NCBI GenBank assembly: GCA_003222135.1
Contig: QHUM01000049.1
Span: 1-61,289, forward strand
Length of the DNA stretch: 61,289 bases
Source of the DNA: Gemmatimonadota bacterium
Lineage (GTDB): Bacteria; Gemmatimonadota; Gemmatimonadetes; Gemmatimonadales; GWC2-71-9
Direction of reading: 5' to 3'
Part shown: positions 1 through 8,149 of the stretch, one piece after another
How the letters are laid out: each line of letters opens with the position of its first letter
Position numbering within the stretch: the first letter of the stretch is position 1
Position numbers and translations under genes: made by a program
Notes under the pieces: generated by a model
Database searches by the model: none
What the model saw: only the letters and a program-made list of their open reading frames with translations
Told to the model about the DNA's origin: nothing

Positions 1-1
1 C

Positions 2-76
2 GATCTGACCGGGGACGGGGCGACGACATTCCGGGACTCACTGCGTATCGAGGTCGGGCTGCGCAACCGCAAGTAA
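2..76 (+). CDS. 3' end of an upstream gene, possibly a minor pilin (partial)
   Basis: An open frame enters from the left edge and ends at TAA (74-76). The last visible residues read RIEVGLRNRK. Only about 24 codons are present, so no domain can be named. It lies 35 bp before a PilX-like gene on the same strand. In type IV pilus minor-pilin clusters the gene before pilX is usually pilW, so a PilW-like or other prepilin-type protein is the likeliest identity, by context only. Confidence 0.5.
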   Translation, partial: DLTGDGATTFRDSLRIEVGLRNRK

Positions 77-111
77 GCGGCGGGCAGCATTTTCCAGGGA
101 GCGAGGCAAGT

Positions 112-1251
112 ATGCATGCGAAACTGAAGTCAGAGAGAGGCATGGCGCTGCTGATGGCGCTCGGTGCCATCGTGATCATCGGGGTCATGATCGGCGGGAT
201 CGTGTTCGTGTCGACCCAGGACTACCGGATCGGCGGCAACACGGTGCGCCAAACGCGCGCCGCGGCGGCCGCCGAGCTGGGCTTGAACCGCCTGCCGCAG
301 GACTGGAACCTCGCCGATAACCAGCGCCTGAGAGTGGGCGACACGCTCACCAAGTCCTACACCGCTCCGCGTGGGGCGAGCGTCCAGGTCACCGTGACCA
401 AGGTCTCCGGCGTCACCTTCTGGGCGGTCTCGGAGGGCACGGCGGGCGCGCAGGGCAGTCAGGCGACCGCCCGGCGCCGCTACGCCACGTTATTCAAGCT
501 CGACATGCCGCAGATGAATTTCATGGGCGCAATCACGACCCAAGGCAATACCACCGTCAACGGCAACGTCACGGTGAACGGGAACGATGCCGCCCCTGCC
601 GGCTGGAGTGCTTGCGGCCCCACCGCTCCGCCCGTCGCCGGGGCTGCGATATCGCCCACGACCACTGCCACGATCAACGGGAGCGTGAGCGTCACGGGGA
701 GCCCGCCCGTACTGACCACGCCCACAGCCGGCGATACGAACACCTACTTCAGCTACGGCAGCTCGACGTATCAGTCGCTCGCGGCGGCGGCGACCTATAC
801 GTACGCGGGCGGCACCTTGCTCAACGGCGTCGGGCCCCTTGTGGTCGGCGGCGTGTGCCAGGCCAGCGTGAATCCGCCCAACTGGGGGGAGCCGACCCAC
901 GCCAGCCCGGCGGGGGCGTGCGACAACTACTTCCCGGTCATCCACGCGCTGGGTGACTTGAAGATCACTACGGGTCGCGGCCAAGGCATCCTGCTGGTCG
1001 ACGGGGACCTGACGGTGGCGGGCAACTTCACGTTCGATGGAGCAGTCATCGTGCGGGGCGGGCTCAAGATGACCGGGACCGGCAACAAGGTCAGCGGCGC
1101 CCTGATGTCGGCGAGCGTCTCGGTGGACGACAACGTCGCGCTTGCCGGTAACACGTCGATACTGTACTCCTCCTGCGCCCTCATTTCCGCGCTGTCGGCG
1201 TCGGCCTACCCCAAGCAGGCGAAGGAGCGCGGTTGGGTGGACGTGTACTAA
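112..1251 (+). CDS. PilX-like type IV pilus assembly (minor pilin) protein
   Basis: A 379-residue protein whose N-terminus has a short basic segment, then a single hydrophobic helix (about residues 9-33, starting at RGMALLMALGAIVIIG), then a polar region resembling pilin helix continuation (TQDYRIGGNTVRQTRA). This layout is typical of PilX N-terminal-domain proteins, which are assembled into or prime type IV pili. The rest is rich in Thr, Val, Asn and Gly and looks like an extracellular beta-rich domain. The ATG is preceded by a purine-rich ribosome site (ggagcgaggc). A strong hairpin follows directly, so it probably ends its operon. The family call is moderately firm; the exact role of the C-terminal domain is unknown. 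Confidence 0.75.
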   Translation: MHAKLKSERGMALLMALGAIVIIGVMIGGIVFVSTQDYRIGGNTVRQTRAAAAAELGLNRLPQDWNLADNQRLRVGDTLTKSYTAPRGASVQVTVTKVSGVTFWAVSEGTAGAQGSQATARRRYATLFKLDMPQMNFMGAITTQGNTTVNGNVTVNGNDAAPAGWSACGPTAPPVAGAAISPTTTATINGSVSVTGSPPVLTTPTAGDTNTYFSYGSSTYQSLAAAATYTYAGGTLLNGVGPLVVGGVCQASVNPPNWGEPTHASPAGACDNYFPVIHALGDLKITTGRGQGILLVDGDLTVAGNFTFDGAVIVRGGLKMTGTGNKVSGALMSASVSVDDNVALAGNTSILYSSCALISALSASAYPKQAKERGWVDVY

Positions 1252-1359
1252 GGCTAGACGCGCCGACGCACAGGGGTGAACAGGTGAGAGGGAGCAGAGG
1301 TTCTCTGCTCCCTCTTCGTGTTCGCCCCCGCGCGGACTGTTGCGTCGGCGCGTCTAGCC
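1252..1359. repeat. 108-bp nested inverted repeat, probably also a terminator
   Basis: The whole gap between the PilX-like gene and the next gene is nearly palindromic. A 19-bp outer arm at 1252-1270 (ggctagacgcgccgacgca) is perfectly complementary to 1341-1359. A 13-bp inner stem at 1287-1299 pairs perfectly with 1303-1315 around a 3-nt loop. Bases between the arms pair imperfectly. The inner hairpin could stop transcription, but there is no long T tract and the outer arms are unnecessary for termination, so a mobile palindromic repeat is also possible. Confidence 0.8.
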
Positions 1360-1390
1360 CGCGTCGATCCTGCTGTGGTATCGTCTCCTC

Positions 1391-3460
1391 ATGCCTGGCC
1401 CGGCGAGCGAGCGCGCGACGCTGTCGCGCGACTTGGCGGACTTCCTGATCGAGCTCTCGATCGCGCTGCACAAGCACGCCATGTATCCCGAAGGCCACCC
1501 GTCGCTCGCGCCCGCGGCGGCGGGGGTGACCCGGCGCGCCGAGCTGCTGCTCGAGGATCGCTCCACGCTGTCGCTCGGCGTCGCCCGGCAGCAGCTGGTG
1601 ATCGAGGGCGTGGCGACGGACGCGAAACACCCGGTGTTGGCGGAGCTCGCCGGCCGGCTGCACCGTCACCACCTCGGTGCCGTGACCTTCCGGCGCGGGG
1701 TCCCAGTCGACGAAGTGGCGGCCGTCCTGAAAGCCCTGGCCGTGGACGCGGAGCGTCGCGGGCAACCGCTCGGGCTCGGCGCGCCGGAACGGCTGCGCGC
1801 TTGGGTCCACGTGCAGCTCCACCCGCTCACCTACGAGCGTCTCGAGCTGGTGGACGACGGCGCGCCCACGTCCGAGCGCGGCGCGCGTGCGGCGCAGCTC
1901 TGGGTGGGTCTGGCGCGCGCCGCCCTTACGGCCCAAACGAGCGACGACCAGCCGACCCCGACCGAGCCGGCCGTCATTGCCCGGGCGATCGACGACCACC
2001 CCAGGACGGACGCCGCGGCGTACGATCAGGTGATCGTCGGCTACCTGCTGCAGATCGCGGACGAGTTGAAGACCGCGGGCAGCGCGGACGCGGTCGCGCT
2101 GCGGCGCCGCACGTCCCGGCTGATCCGCGCCCTCAAGCCGGAAACGCTGCGGCGCCTCGTCGACATGGGGGGCGACTTCTCGCAGCGGCACAAGTTCGTG
2201 TACGACGCGACGGACGGGATGGCGGTCGACGCGGTGCTCGAGATCGTCCAGGCCGCCGCCGATTCCTCCCACCAAACCATCTCGCACTCGCTGGTCCGGA
2301 TGCTGTCCAAGCTGGCCGCGCACGCGGAGGGAGGCGCCGCGGAGGTCCGGCCCCAGGCCGACGCCGCGTTGCGCGACCAGGTGCGGCAACTGCTCCAGGG
2401 CTGGACGCTGACGGACCCGACCCCGGGAGCGTACGGAGCGGCGCTGCAGCGCATGGCGCGGGCGGCGCCCGAGCGCCCGGCGGCCTCGGAGGGCGAGTAT
2501 GCGACCGAACCCGATCGCATCGTCGCGATGGCGCTCGAGGTGGACGCCGTCAACGCGCACGTGCTCGCCGCGGCGGATCGCGTCGTGCGGGAGGGGCGGC
2601 TCGGCCAACTGCTCGACGCGCTGGCCGAAGTCTCCGAATCGGAGGGCGCGGCGTCCGAGGTGTGGGCGCGGCTCGCGACGGCGGACGTCGTTCGACAACT
2701 CGCCACGCGGGAGCCGGTGGATTTCAAGACGCTCGAGCGGCTGGTGCCTCGCGTGGGTCTCCCGGCGGCGGCCCCCCTGCTGGACGCGCTTGCGGCGGCC
2801 GAGGCGCGCGGCGTCCGCCGCGGTCTGCTTGCCCAGCTTGCCAGGATGGGGCCGGAGATCGGCTCGCTCGTGATCCAACGGCTCGGGGACCCGCGGTGGT
2901 ACGTGACGCGCAACCTGCTGGGCTTGCTCGAAGAGTTGTCGCCGCTGCCCCAGGGGTTCTCGGCGGCGGCGTACTTGCGCCACGCGGACGCTCGCGTGCG
3001 CTGGCAAGCGGTGAAGGTCCAGGTCAAGCTTCCCGCCGAGCGTGACGAGGCGCTCGCGCTCGGTCTCCAGGATCAGGATCCCCGCACCCTGCGGCTGGCG
3101 CTGGGCCTGGCGGTAGCGCTCCAGAGCTGCCCCGACAGCGCGGTGCCCGTGTTGGCAGGACGCGCCTTGGATCGCTCGCTGCCGCCCGATGTGCGGACCC
3201 TCGCCGTCCGCGCCCTGGGCTATGCCCGCACGCGGGCGGCGCTCGAGCCCCTGCTGCGGGTGGCCTCGGCCGGCCGAACCCTGTTCGGACGGGAGAAGCT
3301 GCCGCCCAAGTCATCGGATCTCTTGGCCGCGCTGGCGGGGCTCGCGAGCGCGTGGCAGCAGGACCCGCGGGCCAGCGCGGTGCTGCGCCGGGCCGCCGCG
3401 TCGAGCGACCCGGACATCCAGGCGGCGGCGGACGCGGGCGGACGGGGGAGCGAGCTCTGA
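1391..3460 (+). CDS. HEAT-repeat-like cytoplasmic protein with a domain shared with the next gene
   Basis: A 689-residue protein with no signal peptide. The N-terminal section (about residues 10-50, with FLIELSIALHKHAMYPEGHP) resembles the N-terminus of the downstream HD-GYP protein (FLSAFAHALAAMTLYAAGHP), suggesting a common ancestral domain. The C-terminal part (roughly 480-680) is made of alpha-helical pairs rich in Ala, Leu and Arg that look like HEAT repeats (DARVRWQAVKVQ, PPDVRTLAVRALGYA). A possible -10 box TATCGT lies only 6 nt before the ATG. Its stop overlaps the next gene's proposed CTG start, so the two are probably translationally coupled. A scaffold or regulator acting with the c-di-GMP phosphodiesterase is an inference from context. 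Confidence 0.65.
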   Translation: MPGPASERATLSRDLADFLIELSIALHKHAMYPEGHPSLAPAAAGVTRRAELLLEDRSTLSLGVARQQLVIEGVATDAKHPVLAELAGRLHRHHLGAVTFRRGVPVDEVAAVLKALAVDAERRGQPLGLGAPERLRAWVHVQLHPLTYERLELVDDGAPTSERGARAAQLWVGLARAALTAQTSDDQPTPTEPAVIARAIDDHPRTDAAAYDQVIVGYLLQIADELKTAGSADAVALRRRTSRLIRALKPETLRRLVDMGGDFSQRHKFVYDATDGMAVDAVLEIVQAAADSSHQTISHSLVRMLSKLAAHAEGGAAEVRPQADAALRDQVRQLLQGWTLTDPTPGAYGAALQRMARAAPERPAASEGEYATEPDRIVAMALEVDAVNAHVLAAADRVVREGRLGQLLDALAEVSESEGAASEVWARLATADVVRQLATREPVDFKTLERLVPRVGLPAAAPLLDALAAAEARGVRRGLLAQLARMGPEIGSLVIQRLGDPRWYVTRNLLGLLEELSPLPQGFSAAAYLRHADARVRWQAVKVQVKLPAERDEALALGLQDQDPRTLRLALGLAVALQSCPDSAVPVLAGRALDRSLPPDVRTLAVRALGYARTRAALEPLLRVASAGRTLFGREKLPPKSSDLLAALAGLASAWQQDPRASAVLRRAAASSDPDIQAAADAGGRGSEL

Positions 3461-4635
3461 GCGGCCCCGCCGGTTTCCTGTCCGCGTTCGCGCACGCGCT
3501 CGCGGCCATGACCCTGTACGCGGCCGGCCATCCCGCGCGCGAGCGCGCGATCGACGATGCGTTCCAGGAGTTGCACGACCTCCAGGCCACAGCGCCGAAT
3601 GCGCTCTTCACCTTCCTGGGCGACGAGATCGTGTTCGGGAACCTGCCCGTCCGTGAGCTCAAGGCGTGGGACTGGTCCCGGCGGCTCGCCCAGGCTGGCA
3701 TCCAGCGGCTCGAGTTCGCCGACCGGGTGAGCCGCGACGAGTTCGAGGGGTTCCTGGACGAGGTGCTCGCTCGTTTGACGCTCTCGGCGATCGACACTTC
3801 GGAGACGCATCAGCTGCGCCGCTCGAGCATCCGCTTCGGATCGGTAGGCGTGAAGGGCGACGCGGGGCAGGCCGAGCCGCCGGTTGCGACGGCCACGATC
3901 AATTATTCGCTGGGCGAAGAGGCCGAGACCGTGCGCTGGTTCCAGGACGCCGTAAAGTCCCAGGGCGTCGTACCGCTCACCGAGGCGGAGGCGGTGGTGC
4001 GGTCCCTGTCGATCGCCATGCATAGCGAGCGCCAGCTGGTGATCCCGCTGCTGCAGCTCAAGGAGTTCGACCAATACACCACCACGCACTCCATGAACGT
4101 GGCGGTGCTGACCATGGCGCTCGCCGAGCACCTGGGCTTGGGAGCGCGCGACGTGCGGACCTTCGGAATCGCCGGCCTGCTGCACGACATCGGCAAGGTC
4201 ACGATCCCGCTCGAGGTGCTCACCAAACCGGGTCGCTTCACCGACGAAGAGCGCGCGCTCATGAACGCGCATCCAGTGGAAGGCGCTCGCATCATCCTCA
4301 AGTCGGAGGAGCGGCTCGAGCTGCCGGCGGTGGTGGCGTACGAGCATCACATCATGTTGAACGGCGGAGGCTATCCGACCTTCCGCTTCCGGCGCGACTG
4401 CCATCACGCGAGCAAGCTCGTGCACGTGTGCGACGTGTACGATGCGCTTCGCACCAACCGCCCCTACCGGGAGGCGTGGACGCAGGAAAAGACGCTCACC
4501 TACTTGCGCGATCGGGCGGGGGTCGAGTTCGATCCCGAGCTAGCGGGCGCCTTCGTTCGCATGATGCAGCAGTGGGAGCCGCAGCTGGCGGTCATGACCG
4601 ACGAGCGGGCGCCGGTGCGCGCCGCAGGGACCTGA
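3457..4635 (+). CDS. HD-GYP domain cyclic di-GMP phosphodiesterase
   Basis: Predicted to hydrolyse cyclic di-GMP. The C-terminal half carries the HD-GYP signature: LLHDIGKV (HD at about residues 243-244 from this start), a later His (NAHPVEGARII), YEHHIMLNGGGYP with the GYP motif near 305-307, and DVYDALRTNRPYREAW. The N-terminal 130 residues match the upstream protein's N-terminal domain. The start is unusual: CTG at 3457 overlaps the upstream TGA (CTGA) and is preceded 6 nt upstream by gggggag. The in-frame ATG at 3508 would cut into the shared domain, and the ATG at 3352 would overlap the upstream gene by over 100 bp. Function is firm; the start is tentative. Confidence 0.85.
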   Translation: MSGPAGFLSAFAHALAAMTLYAAGHPARERAIDDAFQELHDLQATAPNALFTFLGDEIVFGNLPVRELKAWDWSRRLAQAGIQRLEFADRVSRDEFEGFLDEVLARLTLSAIDTSETHQLRRSSIRFGSVGVKGDAGQAEPPVATATINYSLGEEAETVRWFQDAVKSQGVVPLTEAEAVVRSLSIAMHSERQLVIPLLQLKEFDQYTTTHSMNVAVLTMALAEHLGLGARDVRTFGIAGLLHDIGKVTIPLEVLTKPGRFTDEERALMNAHPVEGARIILKSEERLELPAVVAYEHHIMLNGGGYPTFRFRRDCHHASKLVHVCDVYDALRTNRPYREAWTQEKTLTYLRDRAGVEFDPELAGAFVRMMQQWEPQLAVMTDERAPVRAAGT

Positions 4636-4665
4636 GCCACCCCCGTCCGGGGTACTTATCTGAAC

Positions 4666-5055
4666 ATGCTGCGCTCCTTCGCTGCCTTCCTGCTGTTGCT
4701 CGGACTCGGGCGAAGCCTCGCCGCCCAGACCGCCGCCCGGCGCGCCCACCTCGAGGGGAAGTGGCAAGCGAAAGCCGAGGACGAGATCCGCAACGTCATG
4801 GTCCGGAGCGACAGCTCCGCGCAGTTCGGGGACCAGATGGCCCGCTGGCGCGTGGTCGGGGACAGCCTGTGGATCACCCTGGGGGACGGTGTCTGGCAGG
4901 TGTACGGCATGAAGCTCGACGGCGACAAGCTGACGTTGTCGGGAGGCGACCTCGAGAAGCCGGTGGCCCTGCGGCGGGTCGGCCCGCCGACGGTCCGGGC
5001 CGATTCGGTGGCCATCCCGCCCCCGCCGCCCGCCACCGAGCGTGCCTGGGACTGA
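4666..5055 (+). CDS. Small secreted protein of unknown function
   Basis: A 129-residue protein with an N-terminal signal peptide (MLRSFAAFLLLLGLGRSLAAQ, cleavage near residues 20-21). The mature part reads as short beta strands (LEGKWQAKAEDEI, DSLWITLGDGVWQVYGMKLDGDKLTLSG), loosely like small lipocalin-like beta barrels that begin with a GKW motif, but the match is too weak to assign. It ends in a proline run. A TATCT-containing -10-like element lies a few bases before the ATG, so transcription may start almost at the start codon. It converges with the downstream kinase gene, the stops being only a few bases apart. Confidence 0.65.
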   Translation: MLRSFAAFLLLLGLGRSLAAQTAARRAHLEGKWQAKAEDEIRNVMVRSDSSAQFGDQMARWRVVGDSLWITLGDGVWQVYGMKLDGDKLTLSGGDLEKPVALRRVGPPTVRADSVAIPPPPPATERAWD

Positions 5056-5058
5056 CGG

Positions 5059-6894
5059 CTAGCGCAGGTCGCGGATGTCGGCGACGCGCCAGCCGTCGGG
5101 GGTCTTGATGAACCGGATCGCCTGGCGCAAGCGGCTTTCACTCTGGGCGCCGCCCGGCGCCGGCACGTAGGTGTAGAGCGTTCGCACGGTGGCGTGTGCT
5201 TCGTCCCCGCGCACCGTGACCGCCTCGACCGCATACCGCGCCGTGAGGCGCGTGTACCGCCGGAAGAACCGCTCCCAGCCCGCCACGTCCTGTTCTACCA
5301 TACCGGGCATCAGGACGCGCAGGTTCGCGACGCGCTCGCTCGAGACGGCGCGCTCGAGATCCTGGAGCAGCACCGCGATAGCCGCCCGCGGGTCGAGAGG
5401 TTGCGGGCTCGGCGGCGCCACGCCCGCCGCGACCCCGACCTGCTCGGCGTCGAGCGCGGCGAGTTTGGCGAGCGTGAAGTCCATCGCGACGAACAGCGAT
5501 TCGGCCCGCGCGAGCGACGTACCCGCGCGTCCGGCCTCCGGACGCGTCGCGAGGGCGTGCACCACGGGGGTCGCCCGGGCGATCGCCTGCTGCGCCTCCC
5601 GCCGGACTCCGTCGGCCTCGTGCTGAGCCTTGCCGTACTGCGCCACCGCGCTCAGGTAGCCGCTCGCCGCGTGGGCCTGGTCGCCGGCCCGCACCGCGCG
5701 CTCGGCGTTTTGGAGGACCGTCTCCGCCAGCAGCAGCGACGGCACGTTGTTCTTCATCGCCCCGGCGCGGTGCGCCCGGTCGCGGGCGGCCAACGCGGAG
5801 TCACGCTGTGCCGTCAGGGCCGCGTTGAGCCCCGCCGGCAGCGGATAGGCGAGCAGCTGGTCGACGGTGGCCGTCGCATCGGTTCCCAACGGTGCCGCGA
5901 CGGGCGACGGCGAGCGCGACACGTACAGCAGCACGAGCGCCGTCACCATGAGCGCCGTCAATACCGCCGCCCGCCACTTGAGCGACATGTGGGTCACGAG
6001 GCGCAGGGCGGCGTCGGGGAGCGGCGTCCAGCGGGGTGTCAGCCGCGCCGTGAGCTCGGACGCACCCGACAGCGCCGCCCGGATGCTGGACAGCGCCGAC
6101 TGCATATGCCGTGCGGTCTCGTAGCGGTCCTCGGGCACCTTGTTCAGTGCCTTCGCCACCACGCGCTCCAGCGCCAAGGGGAGCGACGGCACCATCGCGC
6201 GCAGCGCCTTCGGATCGGTCGTGAGGACCTGGTAGAGCACGCCGTGCACGGTCTCGCCTTCGAACGGCTTGCGATACGACAGCAGCTCGTACAGCAGGCA
6301 ACCCACGGCGAACAGGTCGGTCGCGGGCGTGATAGGCCCGTTGGTGATCTGCTCGGGCGCCATGTACGTTGGCGTGCCGACGATCGCGCCCGAGCCGGTG
6401 ATGTCGGCGGTCTGCAGGCGCGCGATCCCGAAGTCCATGATCTTGACGGAGCCGTCGGAGGCGATCCGCACGTTGGACGGCTTGATGTCGCGATGGATCA
6501 CGCCGCGCCCGTGGGCGTAGGCGAGGCCCTGGAGCACGTCGATCGCGATGTCGAGCTTCCGCTCGAGGGTGAGCGGCTCCTGTCCCGCGATCAGCTCGCT
6601 CAGGTCCCGCCCGTCCACCAGCTCGAGCGCGATGAACAGCTGGCCGTCGGCTTCGCCGAGATCGTAGATGGTGACGATGTTGCGGTGTTGCAGCCCGCCC
6701 GCGGCGCGTGCCTCCCGCAGGAAGCGGGCGCGGGCGTCTTGCGTGCGGCCGACGGCGCCGCTCAAGATCTTGAGAGCGACGTAACGACGGATGACGGAGT
6801 CGTACGCCTTCCACACCGCGCCCATCGCGCCTTCCCCGATGAGCTCGTGCAGCTCGAACTTTCCGATGCGGCGATGCTGATCGGTGCCCGTCAT
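5059..6894 (-). CDS. Serine/threonine protein kinase, membrane-anchored, with NTF2/SnoaL-like C-terminus
   Basis: A Hanks-type kinase of 611 residues. The kinase domain occupies about residues 8-270: glycine loop GEGAMGAVWKAYD, VALKIL lysine, catalytic loop HRDIKPSNV, DFG in IMDFGIAR, and GTPTYMAPEQ. One transmembrane helix follows (WRAAVLTALMVTALVLLYVS), then an extracytoplasmic helical region. The last 110 residues (WERFFRRYTRLTARYAVEAV... DGWRVADIRD) look like a SnoaL/NTF2-like fold, possibly a sensor. The ATG at 6894 is chosen because the kinase fold starts soon after and GGAG lies 4 nt upstream; a longer in-frame start exists at 6948. It is last in a leftward cluster after the GlmU-like gene. 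Confidence 0.9.
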   Translation of the reverse strand: MTGTDQHRRIGKFELHELIGEGAMGAVWKAYDSVIRRYVALKILSGAVGRTQDARARFLREARAAGGLQHRNIVTIYDLGEADGQLFIALELVDGRDLSELIAGQEPLTLERKLDIAIDVLQGLAYAHGRGVIHRDIKPSNVRIASDGSVKIMDFGIARLQTADITGSGAIVGTPTYMAPEQITNGPITPATDLFAVGCLLYELLSYRKPFEGETVHGVLYQVLTTDPKALRAMVPSLPLALERVVAKALNKVPEDRYETARHMQSALSSIRAALSGASELTARLTPRWTPLPDAALRLVTHMSLKWRAAVLTALMVTALVLLYVSRSPSPVAAPLGTDATATVDQLLAYPLPAGLNAALTAQRDSALAARDRAHRAGAMKNNVPSLLLAETVLQNAERAVRAGDQAHAASGYLSAVAQYGKAQHEADGVRREAQQAIARATPVVHALATRPEAGRAGTSLARAESLFVAMDFTLAKLAALDAEQVGVAAGVAPPSPQPLDPRAAIAVLLQDLERAVSSERVANLRVLMPGMVEQDVAGWERFFRRYTRLTARYAVEAVTVRGDEAHATVRTLYTYVPAPGGAQSESRLRQAIRFIKTPDGWRVADIRDLR

Positions 6895-6964
6895 ACCGCT
6901 CCGGTGGCGCGAACTGAGCAATGTGCGCAGGGCGGGCCCACGGGGCAACGGGGCGGGCGTCCCG

Positions 6965-8149
6965 TCAGCGCGCGGCCCACTCGTAGATGCGCTCCAACAT
7001 GGTGCGCGTCGCCTCGTCTACGGCGATGTCCCGTCGGGGCAGCACGCGCTCGGCGATCTTGAGAAAGCCCTCTTTCGTGAGCCGCGTCCCTGCCTGCACG
7101 GTCGGGTCACCCACGCCCCACGCGAGCGGTGGGACGTACTTGGGGGGACGCACCGCGCCGAACACGTTGGCGCCGACGCCGATCACAGTGCCGGTGCCGA
7201 GCAGCGTGCCGATCGCCGTCTTGGCGTGGTCGCCGATCAGGCTCCCGAGGTTGGTGAGGCCGGTATCGATCGCCGCACCGGCTACCTCGAGCCGGACCGG
7301 GCCGTACGTGTTCTTCAAGTTCGACGTGATCGTGCCCGCGCCGAGGTTCGCCCAGCGGCCGATCACGGAATGTCCGACGAAGCCGTCGTGCGCCTTGTTG
7401 GCGTAGCCGAGGAAGACGCAGCTCGCGAGCTCCCCGCGCACTCGGCAATGGGGGCCGATCGCCGATGCGCGGATCGGCCCGCCGAGCAGGTGCGTGTTCG
7501 CGCCGACCCACAGCGGCCCTTCGAGTCGCGTCCCGGCGCGCACCGCCACGCCGCTCTCCAACACCACCGGCCCTTGACGTACATCGAAGACCACGCCGGG
7601 TTCCAGGGCGGCGTCGTGGACCGCGACCCCGGCCGGGTCGCCCAGCACCACGCAGCCCGCCGGGAGTGGATCGCCGTCGCCCAGCCGCGCGCCCAAGTCT
7701 CCCGTGAGCTGCCGCTCGAGCCCGCGGACGAGATCGTAGGCGCCGTGCAGCACGACCCCCGCGACGTCGACGCGAGTCGCGTGGGCCTGCGGGCCGTCCC
7801 AGGTGGCGCCGGCACCGACACCCCATCCCACGCTCACGCCCTGGCAGCTGAGACGGAATGCGGCGGCGGGGAAGGGGGGCGCCAGGCCGCGCGGGACGAA
7901 CGTGGACGACCCGATCAAGGCCGGTCCCGAGACGGGATGCCGCGCGCTCACCATCGGAACGCCCGGCTCGACGAACCCCGCCAGGTGAGGCAGGGCAAAG
8001 ATCGCCGCCGTCTCGGTGCCCGCGAACGTTTCCCACCGCTCGCGGATCAGCTGGGCGCCGGCCCGCAGCTCCGAGATCGGACGGGCACCGGCGAACGGGG
8101 CCCAGGCAGGCGAGGGATCCGGGTCGAGCAGGTAGAGGGCGTGGGTCAC
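6965..8149 (-). CDS. GlmU-like putative sugar nucleotidyltransferase with left-handed beta-helix
   Basis: A 394-residue protein resembling the alternative GlmU family. The N-terminal third is a divergent nucleotidyltransferase-like region without the classical GXGTRM loop. The C-terminal two thirds contain hexapeptide repeats typical of left-handed beta-helix acyltransferases (GVVFDVRQGPVVLESGVAV, GPLWVGANTHLLGG, GRWANLGAGTITSNLKNTYG, GSLIGDHAKTAIGT). The NLGAGT(I/T)xxNxKN segment is close to the GlmU active-site region. GTG at 8149 overlaps the TGA of manC (GTGA). Together with manC it probably makes activated sugars for cell-surface polysaccharide; whether it makes UDP-GlcNAc is not shown. 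Confidence 0.8.
   Translation of the reverse strand: MTHALYLLDPDPSPAWAPFAGARPISELRAGAQLIRERWETFAGTETAAIFALPHLAGFVEPGVPMVSARHPVSGPALIGSSTFVPRGLAPPFPAAAFRLSCQGVSVGWGVGAGATWDGPQAHATRVDVAGVVLHGAYDLVRGLERQLTGDLGARLGDGDPLPAGCVVLGDPAGVAVHDAALEPGVVFDVRQGPVVLESGVAVRAGTRLEGPLWVGANTHLLGGPIRASAIGPHCRVRGELASCVFLGYANKAHDGFVGHSVIGRWANLGAGTITSNLKNTYGPVRLEVAGAAIDTGLTNLGSLIGDHAKTAIGTLLGTGTVIGVGANVFGAVRPPKYVPPLAWGVGDPTVQAGTRLTKEGFLKIAERVLPRRDIAVDEATRTMLERIYEWAAR

Noticed and set aside
1181..3007. A 608-codon frame antisense to the HEAT-like gene
   Set aside because: Arg/His/Gly-rich composition without domains; it mirrors the third-position GC bias of the plus-strand gene.
4639..4655. Small acccc/ggggt hairpin after the HD-GYP gene as a terminator
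   Set aside because: Four to five pairs and no T tract; too weak to call.
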